Source of the DNA: Amycolatopsis nalaikhensis
GTDB lineage: Bacteria; Actinomycetota; Actinomycetes; Mycobacteriales; Pseudonocardiaceae
Direction: 5' to 3'
DNA length: 64,000 nucleotides
Assembly: GCF_030264295.1 (NCBI RefSeq)
Contig: NZ_CP127173.1
Coordinates: forward strand, 3,727,501 to 3,791,500
Position numbers and translations under genes: made by a program. This document shows positions 8,510 through 16,116 of this stretch, piece after piece (the first letter of the stretch is position 1; the number at the start of each line of letters is the position of its first letter). Below the pieces are notes generated by a model that saw only the letters and a list, made by a program, of their open reading frames with translations, was not told where the DNA came from and did no database searches.

Positions 8510-9169
8510 TCAGGCACGGAATTCGTCGAGCCGGGTCGCCAGCTCGTCGAAGACGGCGACGTTGCACTCGAACGCCACGACCGTCTCGTCGATCACCCGC
8601 GCGCGCTCGGCTTCGTCCCACGGCGCGTTGTCCAGCTTCGCGCGGTACTGATCGCGGAAGCGGGGCGCGCTGCCGATCTCGTCGAAGTGGTAGAACAGCG
8701 CGCCCGCCTCGGCGACGTCGTAGTTCTTCTCCAGCGTGCGCCGGATGACCTGGCCGCCCGCGATGTCGCCGAGGTAGCGCGTGTAGTGGTGGGCCACGTA
8801 CCCGCCCGCCCACGTCGACGCCTCCCGGATCCGCGAGACGTACGCCTGGGTCGACGCGAGCGGCGAGATCGTCGAGCGCCAGTCCGGGCCGACCAGGTGG
8901 GCGAGGTCGCGCTCGAGGTTCGGCAGGCGCCGCAGCTCGTCGAAGACGAACTCGCCCCCGACCGGGTGACCCGCCATCGCGTCGCTGGCCGCCTCGATCG
9001 CGCCGTAGATGAAGTAGTACTGGATCGCCAGCTGGGTGTAGCCGTCCTGCGACAGTTCGCTGCCGAGCAGCGCGCGCATGTACTCGGAGTAGTTCGCCTT
9101 CTCGTGCACCTCGAGCGTCGACGCGCGCAGGGTCGCCGAGAACGGGCGAGCGTCCGTGGTCACCGACAT
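8510..9169 (-). CDS. hmuO: Biliverdin-producing heme oxygenase
   Basis: 219 aa from ATG 9169, preceded by GGAGGCCTGCCC. It cleaves heme to biliverdin, CO and Fe2+, releasing iron from host or environmental heme. The proximal heme ligand is probably His22 in STLEVHEKANYSEYM, and the distal-helix glycine motif is GDIAGGQVIRRTL. Length and motifs match HmuO of Corynebacterium. The 74-bp gap to the upstream tetR gene contains a palindrome just before the start (9192-9208) and an iron box (9228-9246), so both iron and a TetR ligand may control it. It may partly be read from the GCS2-tetR operon upstream. Confidence 0.93.
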   Translation of the reverse strand: MSVTTDARPFSATLRASTLEVHEKANYSEYMRALLGSELSQDGYTQLAIQYYFIYGAIEAASDAMAGHPVGGEFVFDELRRLPNLERDLAHLVGPDWRSTISPLASTQAYVSRIREASTWAGGYVAHHYTRYLGDIAGGQVIRRTLEKNYDVAEAGALFYHFDEIGSAPRFRDQYRAKLDNAPWDEAERARVIDETVVAFECNVAVFDELATRLDEFRA

Positions 9170-9191
9170 GGGCAGGCCTCCCGGCGATCGA

Positions 9192-9208
9192 TCTGACACG
9201 CTGTCAGA
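9192..9208. promoter_or_regulatory. Palindromic operator upstream of heme oxygenase
   Basis: TCTGACA-CGC-TGTCAGA is a perfect 7+3+7 inverted repeat located 23 bp upstream of the heme oxygenase start codon. This fits a TetR-type operator; the adjacent TetR gene (9243-9839) is the obvious candidate ligand-binding repressor. Confidence 0.6.
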
Positions 9209-9227
9209 AAGATCGTAGGGCACAATC

Positions 9228-9246
9228 CCGGCTTAGGCTACCCTAA
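9228..9246. promoter_or_regulatory. hmuO: Probable IdeR/DtxR iron box upstream of heme oxygenase
   Basis: CCGGCTTAGGCTACCCTAA matches TTAGGTTAGGCTAACCTAA at 14 of 19 positions; its core TTAGGCTAcCCTAA is nearly complete, while the left arm is degenerate. It overlaps the last codon of tetR and lies about 60 bp upstream of the heme oxygenase start. Heme oxygenases of corynebacteria are known DtxR targets, which supports the call. Confidence 0.6.
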
Positions 9247-9839
9247 ATCGACGCCCCGACCGCCCGGAGCACGAACCGGACGGCGGCCTCGACGACGTCG
9301 TCCAGCCGCTCCGGCGGCACCTCGACCAGCGTCCGGTTGCCCAGCGCGGCGGTGATCATCGGGATCAGGACGTCCGGGTCTTCGGCGGGCCAGCGCCCCA
9401 GGTCGACGCCGCCGGCGAGGATCGCGCGCAGCCGGTCGGTGATCGGGTCGGCGTGCGCGCTGATCCGCCGGTACGCCGCGGGGGCCAGCGCCGACGCGAG
9501 CGCCGTGCCCGGCGGCATGTGGTACTCGGCCAGCACGCGCAGCTGCAGCCGGACGAACGTGGCGAGCTGGTCGGCCGGGTCGGCCTGGGCCTCGACGGCC
9601 TCGGTCAGCCGCGTGACGTACCGGGCGGCCTCGTCCTCGACGAAGGCGACGAGCAGGCTTTCCTTGTCCGGGAAGTGGTTGTACAGCGCGGTCCGGCCCA
9701 CCCCGGCCGCCGACGCGACACCGGCGAGCGTGATCGCGTCGAAGCCGCGTTCGTAGAGCTGGGCGCGCAGGACGTCGAAGACCCGCGTGCGCACTTCGCG
9801 CCGGTGCGCCTCCAGGGACTCACCGAGAATCTTCGGCAT
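9243..9839 (-). CDS. TetR-family transcriptional regulator
   Basis: 198 aa. The N-terminal three-helix DNA-binding domain is clear (VFDVLRAQLYERGFDAITLA, then VASAAGVGRTALYNHFPDKE), followed by a ligand-binding domain of about 140 residues (PPGTALASALAPAAYRRI). It starts 16 bp after the GCS2 ligase stop on the same strand and its stop lies 74 bp before the heme oxygenase start, so ligase, regulator and heme oxygenase look like one transcription unit with an internal promoter. The palindrome at 9192-9208 is its likely operator. Ligand unknown. Confidence 0.9.
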   Translation of the reverse strand: MPKILGESLEAHRREVRTRVFDVLRAQLYERGFDAITLAGVASAAGVGRTALYNHFPDKESLLVAFVEDEAARYVTRLTEAVEAQADPADQLATFVRLQLRVLAEYHMPPGTALASALAPAAYRRISAHADPITDRLRAILAGGVDLGRWPAEDPDVLIPMITAALGNRTLVEVPPERLDDVVEAAVRFVLRAVGASI

Positions 9840-9855
9840 CGACCCAGGTTAGCGG

Positions 9856-11361
9856 TCAGTCGCTCAGCTGCCAGGTGTGCACCGGCTCGCCCGACTCCGA
9901 CAGCTCCAGGTAGCGCCCCAGCATCCGGGTCAGCGCCGCTTCCCGGTCCATCCCGCGTTCCTGCGCGCGCACGACGTAGTCGCGCTGCCAGGTCGCCCCG
10001 GTCCGCCGCGCGAGACACCGCCGCTCGATGATCCCGAGGTAGCGCTCGCGTGCTTCGTCCGAAACGTCGGAGCGGCGCAGCCCTTCGTGCGCGAGCGGGA
10101 GCAGCACGCGCAGCGCCAGCTCGTCCGGCGGGATCCAGCCGATGCCCGGCCAGTACAGCTGCGCCTCGAAGCCGCGGCGCGCGCCCGCGTAGAGGTTCTC
10201 TTCCGCCGCCTGGAAGGACATCTGGCTCCACACCGGGCGTTCCGCCTCGGCGAGCGCGCGCTGGGCGCCGTAGAAGAACGCCGCGTTCGCCACCGTGTCC
10301 ACGACCGTCGGCCCGGCCGGCAGCACGCGGTTCTCCACGCGCAGGTGCGGCAGGCCGTCGACGACGTCGTACACCGGCCGGTTCCAGCGCCAGATCGTCC
10401 CGTTGTGCATGCGCAGTTCGGTGAGCTTCGGCGCCTGCCCCGCGTCGAGCGCTTCGATCGGGTCCTCGGCATCGGTTTCCGGGAGCAGGCCGGGGAAGTA
10501 GCGGACGTTCTCCTCGAACAGGTCGAAGATCGACGTGATCCAGCGTTCGCCGAACCACACGCGCGGCCGCACGCCCTGGTTCTTCAGCTCTTCCGGCCGG
10601 GTGTCGGTCGCCTGCAGGAACAACGGGATGCGCGTCTCGTGCCACAACGCCTTCCCCAACAGGAACGGCGAGTTCGTGGCGAGCGCGATCTGCGGGCCCG
10701 CCAGGCACTGCGCCGCGTTCCAGTGCGCGGCGAACTCCTCGGGCGCGACCTGCAGGTGTAGCTGCACACTCGTGCAGGCCGCCTCCGGCAGGATCGATTC
10801 CGCGTAGCTGCGCAGGCGTTCCGGCTGCTGCCCCGGCAGCGGCGAGCCTTCCATCGCCAGCACCGTGCGTTCCCCGCGCGCGGCGAAGATCTGGTCGTTC
10901 AGCGTGGCGTAGCGGGCTTTGTTGGTGAGCCACTTCTGGTCGAAGTGCTCGTGCTTCAACGTCGGCAGGATGCCGATCATCGCCAGCGTCGAGCCGGTGT
11001 CGCGGGCCTTCGACGCGGCGGTGTCGAGGTACGCGCGGAGGTCGTCTTCCAGCTGGAGCGCGGAATCACCGGCCAGCGGCCGCGGCGGCACGTTCAGCTC
11101 GAGGTTGTGCTGCCCCAGCTCCGTGGTGAACGACGGGTCGTCGAGCGCCTCGAGCACGGCGGTGTTCGTCATCGACGGGCGCAGTTCGCGGTCGACGAGG
11201 TTCAGCTCCACCTCGAGGCCGATGTTCTTGCGGGGGAAGGAAAAACTGCCGTCGGTGAGCATGCGGGCCAACGTGTCCAGGCAACGCTGCACCTTGCGGC
11301 GGTACCGTCCCCGGTCGAGCGTGTTGAACGGTTGAGCCGCGAGGTCCATCCCCATGACCAT
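9856..11361 (-). CDS. Glutamate--cysteine ligase family protein (GCS2/YbdK-like)
   Basis: 501 aa. GCS2 carboxylate-amine ligases use ATP to join the gamma-carboxylate of glutamate to an amine such as cysteine. Family features seen: NIGLEVELNLVD (Mg/ATP-binding acidic cluster), GQHNLELNVPPRPL, and the strongly conserved HNGTIWRWNRPVYD followed by LRVENRVLPAGPT. Actinobacteria normally make mycothiol, so the product need not be glutathione; the true substrate is open. Three in-frame Met codons compete for the start (11361, 11355, 11349) and none has a strong RBS. It leads an apparent operon with tetR and heme oxygenase. Confidence 0.82.
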   Translation of the reverse strand: MVMGMDLAAQPFNTLDRGRYRRKVQRCLDTLARMLTDGSFSFPRKNIGLEVELNLVDRELRPSMTNTAVLEALDDPSFTTELGQHNLELNVPPRPLAGDSALQLEDDLRAYLDTAASKARDTGSTLAMIGILPTLKHEHFDQKWLTNKARYATLNDQIFAARGERTVLAMEGSPLPGQQPERLRSYAESILPEAACTSVQLHLQVAPEEFAAHWNAAQCLAGPQIALATNSPFLLGKALWHETRIPLFLQATDTRPEELKNQGVRPRVWFGERWITSIFDLFEENVRYFPGLLPETDAEDPIEALDAGQAPKLTELRMHNGTIWRWNRPVYDVVDGLPHLRVENRVLPAGPTVVDTVANAAFFYGAQRALAEAERPVWSQMSFQAAEENLYAGARRGFEAQLYWPGIGWIPPDELALRVLLPLAHEGLRRSDVSDEARERYLGIIERRCLARRTGATWQRDYVVRAQERGMDREAALTRMLGRYLELSESGEPVHTWQLSD

Positions 11362-11566
11362 CCCTGCTTTGCGTCGGCGTGGAACTAGGACGTGTTTCAG
11401 GTCCCGGCGGACAACCGTTACACAGTCGATGCACCCGGGCTAGCGGCCAAACTGGTGCTCTCCGTCACGACGAGTTAACCGACAGCAAAATGAACCCGTT
11501 CGTACCACCGGTGGCTGGACGTTCGGACCAGCGAGGCGCCCGGCAAGCGGATGACAGACTGTGCGC

Positions 11567-12373
11567 ATGGGCGTGATCCACATCGACGACCGGGCCGACC
11601 CGCGGGTCGACGACTTCCGCGACCTGTCCACTGCGGACCGCCGCCCGGACCGGCCGGGCGGCAAGGGACTCGTGATCGCCGAAGGCACCGTCGTGGTGTC
11701 CCGGCTGCTGGCGTCCCGCTACCCGGTTCGCGCGCTGCTGGGCGTGGAACGGCGGTTCGCCGAACTCGCGGACGAGCTCGCCGGGACCGATCTGCCCCAG
11801 TACGTCACGTCCGCGGAGACGATGGCGGAAATCGTCGGTTTCCACCTGAACCGCGGGATCCTCGCGGTCGCCGGCCGGCCCGCGCCGCTCACGGTTTCCG
11901 AAGTCGTGGCCGACGCCGGCACGGTCGCCGTGCTGGAAGGGGTGGGAGACCACGAAAACCTCGGCGCGCTCTTCCGCAACGCGGCCGCGCTCGGCGTCGG
12001 TGGCGTGCTGCTCGGCCCCGGCTGTTCGGACCCGCTGTACCGGCGCAGCGTCCGCGTTTCGATGGGACACGTGCTGCGCGTGCCGTTCGGGCACCTGACC
12101 GACTGGCCCGGCGGGCTCGACGAGCTGCGGGCGCGCGGGTTCGCCGTCGCCGCGTGCACGCCGCGGCCGGGCTCGGTCCCGCTGCCCGAGCTGCGCCGGT
12201 ACGCGCCCGGGCGGGTGGCCTTGCTGTTCGGCGCCGAAGGTCCCGGGCTGACCGAAACGGCGCTCGCGGCGGCTGATCATGCGGTCCGGATACCCATGCC
12301 GGCGGGAGTCGACTCACTCAACATCGCCACGGCCGCCGCCGTGGCCTTCTACGAACTGGCGCGGGACCACTAA
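11567..12373 (+). CDS. SpoU/TrmH-family RNA 2'-O-methyltransferase
   Basis: 268 aa from ATG 11567 (a GTG at 11561 adds two codons). It methylates ribose 2'-OH groups of rRNA or tRNA using S-adenosylmethionine through a trefoil-knot fold. SpoU motifs are all visible: motif 1 LEGVGDHENLGALFRNAAALG, motif 2 ALLFGAEGPGLTE, motif 3 IPMPAGVDSLNIATAAAVA; an N-terminal substrate-binding domain of about 100 residues precedes them. It is followed at 41 bp by the DUF2537 gene, the arrangement also known in mycobacteria (Rv0881-Rv0882), so the pair is probably co-transcribed. The RNA target is unknown. Confidence 0.92.
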   Translation: MGVIHIDDRADPRVDDFRDLSTADRRPDRPGGKGLVIAEGTVVVSRLLASRYPVRALLGVERRFAELADELAGTDLPQYVTSAETMAEIVGFHLNRGILAVAGRPAPLTVSEVVADAGTVAVLEGVGDHENLGALFRNAAALGVGGVLLGPGCSDPLYRRSVRVSMGHVLRVPFGHLTDWPGGLDELRARGFAVAACTPRPGSVPLPELRRYAPGRVALLFGAEGPGLTETALAAADHAVRIPMPAGVDSLNIATAAAVAFYELARDH

Positions 12374-12413
12374 GGTTCGGTTCTCGGACTTCTCGTGCGG
12401 TGCGGAGGGACCC

Positions 12414-13028
12414 ATGGAGCTGCGGATCCGCGATGAGCGCGCGGTGCTGGCCGGTCCCGGCGGGGAGCACGCGCGCGAGGTGGACCCGCACAAGCTCGCC
12501 ATCGGCGCCGACCTGGCGCAGGCGCTGCACGAATGGGCGCGCGTCGCGTCCGCGGTCGCCACCGAATCCGGCGCGGAGGCGGGCGCGGTCGTCTCGCAGC
12601 GCGGGCGGCAGCTGGCGGGCAGGCTGGCCTCGGTGATGGGCACGACCGTGCGGTTCGTGGACCCGGTGACCGGCGAGGAGAACGTCGTCGAGCCGCCGCC
12701 GCGCACCCCCGAACAGCCCGGCCACCGGTTCGTCCGCTCGGTGCTCGGCGAGCCGGGGCCGCCCGGCGAGCCGACGCCGTGGCTGACCGGGCTCACCGTC
12801 TCGGCGTTCATCGCGGCCGTGGTCGTCGTCGCGATGCTGGCGCTGGCGACGACGCTGGCCCGCGAGACCAGCGGCTGGCTGGCGCTCGTGGCGACGGTCG
12901 TCGTGACGGCCGGGATCACGCCGTCGCTCTGGCTGATCCGCCGGACGCCGATCCTGCGCTGGGCCGCCTACGGCGCGGCCGGCGGGGTCGTGATCGCGTG
13001 GGCCGGGGTCCTGGTCATCGCCCTCTGA
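12414..13028 (+). CDS. DUF2537-family membrane protein
   Basis: 204 aa from ATG 12414 with a good RBS (GCGGAGGGACCC). The soluble N-terminal half of about 120 residues (MELRIRDERAVLAGPGGEHA) is followed by three membrane helices (LTVSAFIAAVVVVAMLALAT, WLALVATVVVTAGITPSLWL, AAYGAAGGVVIAWAGVLVIA). Position after the SpoU gene and near sepH matches the mycobacterial DUF2537 gene as I know it. Function unknown; conservation next to sepH hints at an envelope or division link, which is inference. Its end overlaps the convergent gene by 14 bp. Confidence 0.82.
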   Translation: MELRIRDERAVLAGPGGEHAREVDPHKLAIGADLAQALHEWARVASAVATESGAEAGAVVSQRGRQLAGRLASVMGTTVRFVDPVTGEENVVEPPPRTPEQPGHRFVRSVLGEPGPPGEPTPWLTGLTVSAFIAAVVVVAMLALATTLARETSGWLALVATVVVTAGITPSLWLIRRTPILRWAAYGAAGGVVIAWAGVLVIAL

Positions 13029-14451
13029 CGTAGGTGACGAGCGTGCCCTGGGCGTTGGTCCGGGTCTGGCTGCCGAAGAAGTAGCCGTGGAAGTGCGCGA
13101 TCTGGCCGATCAGCTCCGGGGAGACGTCGAACTGGCCGGAGAAGAACGTCACGCTGTTGCCGCCGTTGAACTCCCCGGCCAGCCAGCCGACGCGCGTCGA
13201 GCGGGGGAAGACCCGGAGCACCCAGAGCAGCGGGGGCACGCCCGGCACGGTCAGGCCGAAGCCGATCGCGAAGATGCGCGGGTCGTCGGTGAGCGCGCTC
13301 GTCAGGGCGCTGCCGCCGAAGCACAGCACGACCCACGTGGCCGGGGCGAGGAACCCGGCGAACGACATCCGGAACCTTCGGCGGACCGGCGGGGCCGACG
13401 GGCGGCGCAGCAGCAGGACGCGGTCGGTGGCGTCCGCGAACTCCGCGGCGGGGACGAGGCCTTCGCCGCCCGCGATTTCGATGATCCGGGGCGGCGACAG
13501 CTTCGCGTGCCGGACGCTCACCCACAGCTCGTCGCGGCCGTCGAGGTGGTTGCGCAGCCACTGCTCCCGGCCCGGTTCCTCGGCGGGCGGGGTGAACACC
13601 GGCGGCGGGAGCGGGGCCGGATTGCCGAACAACAGGCCCGGACGGCACTTCGCGAAGAGCATGTTCGAGCTGTTGCGGCCGGAGTGGTACGGGCCGACGA
13701 AGAAGTAGCCGTAGAGCGCGGCGACTTCGCCGTGGAGGTCGGCGGACAGCGACGGCGGCGGAGCCACCACGACCTGCGAGCCGCCGTCGAAGGACTCGTC
13801 GAGCCAAGGCATCCGCCGCGACCGGCCGGCGATCGCCCGCACGAGGAACTGGGCGCCGACGGCGGCGGCCAGGCCGACCGGGAGCAGCAGGAGCGGCCAC
13901 TTCTGCGCGGAACTCGCCGCGAACCACGTCCCCACGCCGATTCCCACGACGCTGACGACCGCGACGATGCCCTGGACCGCGCCGAGGCTGAGCCCCTGGT
14001 GCGTGCGCGGGCGCAGCTCCTCGTCCGGCAGGCCGTCGCGGCGCAGCAGCAGGAGCCGGTCGGTGGGGTCGGCGACCTCGGCCACCACGCTCATCCCGGC
14101 GGCCGCCGCGACCGCGCCGACGTCCGCGCGGCTCAGCCGCAGCCGCCGGAGACTGGCCCAGAACTGCTCCTGCCCGCCGAGCAGCCCGGCCAGCCGCCGC
14201 CGGTCGGCGTCCGTGCCGGGGCCGCGGTCGAAGTGCCGCGGGAAGAGGCCGGGGACGAACTCGAACCGCAGGAAACCCGGCTGGTCCGGCGGGATTTCGC
14301 GGTAGCGCCGCGACATCGCCGCCTGCCGGACCGCCACGGGGTCGAGGCCCCACCGCGCGGGGGCGACGTCGACCACCGGGGCGCCGGAGAACACGCGGAA
14401 CCGCAGCTCGCCGAGGCGGACCCGCCAGATCTGGTCGGCGGGCAGCGTCAT
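13015..14451 (-). CDS. Internally duplicated hypothetical membrane protein
   Basis: 478 aa and clearly built from two copies of one module. Copy 1 (about 100-270) has FWASLRRLRLSRADVG, then VADPTDRLLLLRR, two membrane helices, WLDESFDGGSQVVV and ALYGYFFVGPYHSGRN. Copy 2 (about 307-475) has ELWVSVRHAKLSPPRI, then FADATDRVLLLRR, two membrane helices, WLAGEFNGGNSVTF and HFHGYFFGSQTRTNAQ. A unique N-terminal stretch of about 95 residues carries FRVFSGAPVVDVAP. I do not recognise the family. The order soluble-TM-TM-soluble in each half suggests four helices with soluble domains facing one side. It is convergent with the DUF2537 gene and divergent from the YjbR-like gene. Confidence 0.78.
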   Translation of the reverse strand: MTLPADQIWRVRLGELRFRVFSGAPVVDVAPARWGLDPVAVRQAAMSRRYREIPPDQPGFLRFEFVPGLFPRHFDRGPGTDADRRRLAGLLGGQEQFWASLRRLRLSRADVGAVAAAAGMSVVAEVADPTDRLLLLRRDGLPDEELRPRTHQGLSLGAVQGIVAVVSVVGIGVGTWFAASSAQKWPLLLLPVGLAAAVGAQFLVRAIAGRSRRMPWLDESFDGGSQVVVAPPPSLSADLHGEVAALYGYFFVGPYHSGRNSSNMLFAKCRPGLLFGNPAPLPPPVFTPPAEEPGREQWLRNHLDGRDELWVSVRHAKLSPPRIIEIAGGEGLVPAAEFADATDRVLLLRRPSAPPVRRRFRMSFAGFLAPATWVVLCFGGSALTSALTDDPRIFAIGFGLTVPGVPPLLWVLRVFPRSTRVGWLAGEFNGGNSVTFFSGQFDVSPELIGQIAHFHGYFFGSQTRTNAQGTLVTYVRGR

Positions 14452-14505
14452 CGGTCACGCTCCATGATCAGACCCTCCCTCAGCGTGACATCGTAGCCTG
14501 GGCGG

Positions 14506-14859
14506 ATGGAGCAGCTCGACGCGTTGCGGAAGGTGTGCCTGGCCCTGCCCGAGGCGACCGAGCGGCTCAGCCACGGCTCGCCGGCGTGGTTCGTGCGCGG
14601 CAAGAAGACGTTCGTGATGTTCGCCGACGACCACCACGGCGACGGCAGGCTGGCGTTCTGGTGCCCGGCGCCGCCGGGGGCGCAGGAGGAGCTGGTGCGC
14701 ACCGAGCCGGAGCGGTTCTTCCGGCCGCCGTACGTCGGCCACCGCGGCTGGCTGGGCGTGCGCCTGGACGTCGACGTCGACTGGGCGGAGGTCGGCCGGA
14801 TCGTGCGCGAGGCCTACCGCCAGGTGGCGCCGAAGACGCTCGCGGCGCTGGTGGACTAG
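14506..14859 (+). CDS. MmcQ/YjbR-family protein
   Basis: 117 aa, the full length of the MmcQ/YjbR (CyaY-like fold) family. Recognisable features are the start MEQLDALRKVCLALPEATER, the Gly/Trp segment SHGSPAWFVRGKKTFVMFAD, and the end YVGHRGWLGVRLDVDVDW followed by VREAYRQVAPKTLAAL. Members are thought to bind DNA or act in stress responses, but biochemical roles are poorly known. Its stop codon lies inside the start of intergenic repeat family A. Confidence 0.88.
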   Translation: MEQLDALRKVCLALPEATERLSHGSPAWFVRGKKTFVMFADDHHGDGRLAFWCPAPPGAQEELVRTEPERFFRPPYVGHRGWLGVRLDVDVDWAEVGRIVREAYRQVAPKTLAALVD

Positions 14860-14944
14860 CGCCCCAATGTGGCCTTCGGTGCGTCAGGCGCACCCAAGGC
14901 GGCCTTCGGTGCGTGAGACGCAACCAAGGCCGCCTTGGGGCGCT
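14858..14944. repeat. Intergenic palindromic repeat, family A, copy 1
   Basis: An 87-bp element bounded by AGCGCCCCA and TGGGGCGCT, containing three AAGGCCGCCTTGG/GGCCTTCGGTGCGT-type blocks that can fold into nested hairpins. It separates convergent YjbR-like and sepH genes and includes the YjbR stop. In reverse orientation it is nearly identical to the copy at 42973-43051 plus 44137-44144, which is split by an insertion sequence. Confidence 0.85.
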
Positions 14945-14950
14945 TGAGGC

Positions 14951-15796
14951 TCAGCCGCGCTGCGAGCGGACCCCGAGGAGCACGTCCTCCCAGGACGGCA
15001 CGATCGGGTGGTTCTTCTTGGCCTTCGGCCGCGGCTGCTCGGCCGCGGTGTCTTCTTCCGGCTCCGCCGGGACGCGGGGGATCTCGCGGGTGTCGTCGTC
15101 CGGGTCCGGCTCGGCCGACGGCAGTTCCGCGTGCTCCGGGGCGACCGAGTCGAGCGTCGGCTGGAACTCCGCGTCGCGCTTCGGGTCGAGGGCGCGGACC
15201 GTGCGCGGGGCCCGGTACGCGTTCGGGTCCAGCAGGACCTCGGCGTTCTCGTCCAGCGCCACGACCGTGCCGCCGTGCGCCCCCGGCGAGAACGCCCAGT
15301 GCGCGCGGTTGTCCGACCGCCCGGCCTTCCACTGCAGCACGACGACCCAGCGGCCGTCGTCGCCCTTCCAGGAGTCCCAGGTGGCCTGGGAGTAGTCGTG
15401 ACCGCGGACGCCGAAGCCGTACGCGACGACCTCGCCGAGCGTCTGCACGTCGGGGCCGTCCTCGCGGACCGGGTGGGCGCTCTGCGCCAGCTCCGCGGTG
15501 CGCGACCGCTCGAGCAGCACGGGGTAGGCGAAGCGCTCGACGCGCTGCACCGAGACGCCGGCGCTGCTCGCGACCTGCTCGACTGACTCGCCGGCGCGGA
15601 TTCGCGCCTGGATCTCGCGTGGCCGCATCTGGCTCTCCAACTCGATTTCGATCTGGCCGAGGCGGGTGATGTCTCCCCGCGCCGCCGCGCGCAGTCTCTC
15701 ATCGGCCGGGAGGAGGAAACGCGTACGGCTCGCCGGGTCTTCGCACACGATGGACTTACCGTCCTCGTGCAACCCGACCACCCGCAGCGTGCGCAT
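14951..15796 (-). CDS. sepH: SepH-like cell-division regulator (DUF3071)
   Basis: 281 aa from ATG 15796, preceded by GGGGAAGGCGAACA. The N-terminus MRTLRVVGLHEDGKSIVCED plus FLLPADERLRAAARGD is the DUF3071 domain. A helix-turn-helix follows (MRPREIQARIRAGESVEQVA, then GVSVQRVERFAYPVLLER), and the C-terminal third is acidic and Pro-rich, ending near WEDVLLGVRSQRG. SepH in Streptomyces and mycobacteria binds FtsZ and promotes its assembly; that role is known for the family and inferred here. The neighbourhood SpoU-DUF2537-sepH is conserved in mycobacteria. Family A repeat lies immediately downstream. Confidence 0.9.
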   Translation of the reverse strand: MRTLRVVGLHEDGKSIVCEDPASRTRFLLPADERLRAAARGDITRLGQIEIELESQMRPREIQARIRAGESVEQVASSAGVSVQRVERFAYPVLLERSRTAELAQSAHPVREDGPDVQTLGEVVAYGFGVRGHDYSQATWDSWKGDDGRWVVVLQWKAGRSDNRAHWAFSPGAHGGTVVALDENAEVLLDPNAYRAPRTVRALDPKRDAEFQPTLDSVAPEHAELPSAEPDPDDDTREIPRVPAEPEEDTAAEQPRPKAKKNHPIVPSWEDVLLGVRSQRG

Positions 15797-16020
15797 TGTT
15801 CGCCTTCCCCGATGCTTCACCGTTGTGGGTGCCCACGTTAGAACGGCGCGTCGGCTTGACGTGCGAGGCGCGCCGAGTCCGCACCGAACTGCCCACTGTT
15901 CACTTCGCGACGTCCCCATCATCGGCCACCCAGGTCAGCGGCCGCCGGGTGACACGCCGACCACGCAAAGTCACGATCGAGTGGATCAAGCAGGCGGCAG
16001 CCGGACCGGGGCGCGGGTGG
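15797..16020. other. Intergenic, sepH upstream region, nothing further recognised
   Basis: With the repeat at 16021-16099 this makes a 320-bp gene-free stretch between the sepH start and the kinase stop. It must hold the sepH promoter. I see no convincing -10/-35 pair, small gene or RNA in it. Confidence 0.5.
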
Positions 16021-16099
16021 GCTGAAGGGTCCTTTCCTCGCATGTGATGAGAGGAAGGTCCCCTTCAGCGCGTCAGATGCCATGAACGTCCCCTTCAGC
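16021..16099. repeat. Intergenic palindromic repeat, family B, copy 1
   Basis: A 79-bp element beginning GCTGAAGGG and ending CCCCTTCAGC, with internal arms TCCTTTCCTCGCAT / GAGAGGAAGGTCCCCTTCA and a third block CATGAACGTCCCCTTCAGC. It can form nested hairpins. In reverse orientation it matches the element at 22942-23020, which has the same length. Confidence 0.85.
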
Positions 16100-16116
16100 C
16101 CAGGGGGCGAGGTCGG

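Noticed and set aside
6704..9196. Plus-strand open frame of 830 codons starting just after the iron box
   Set aside because: It is antisense to nat, sodA and heme oxygenase, all of which have intact motifs and ribosome-binding sites. The iron-box position made it tempting, but its product is low complexity.
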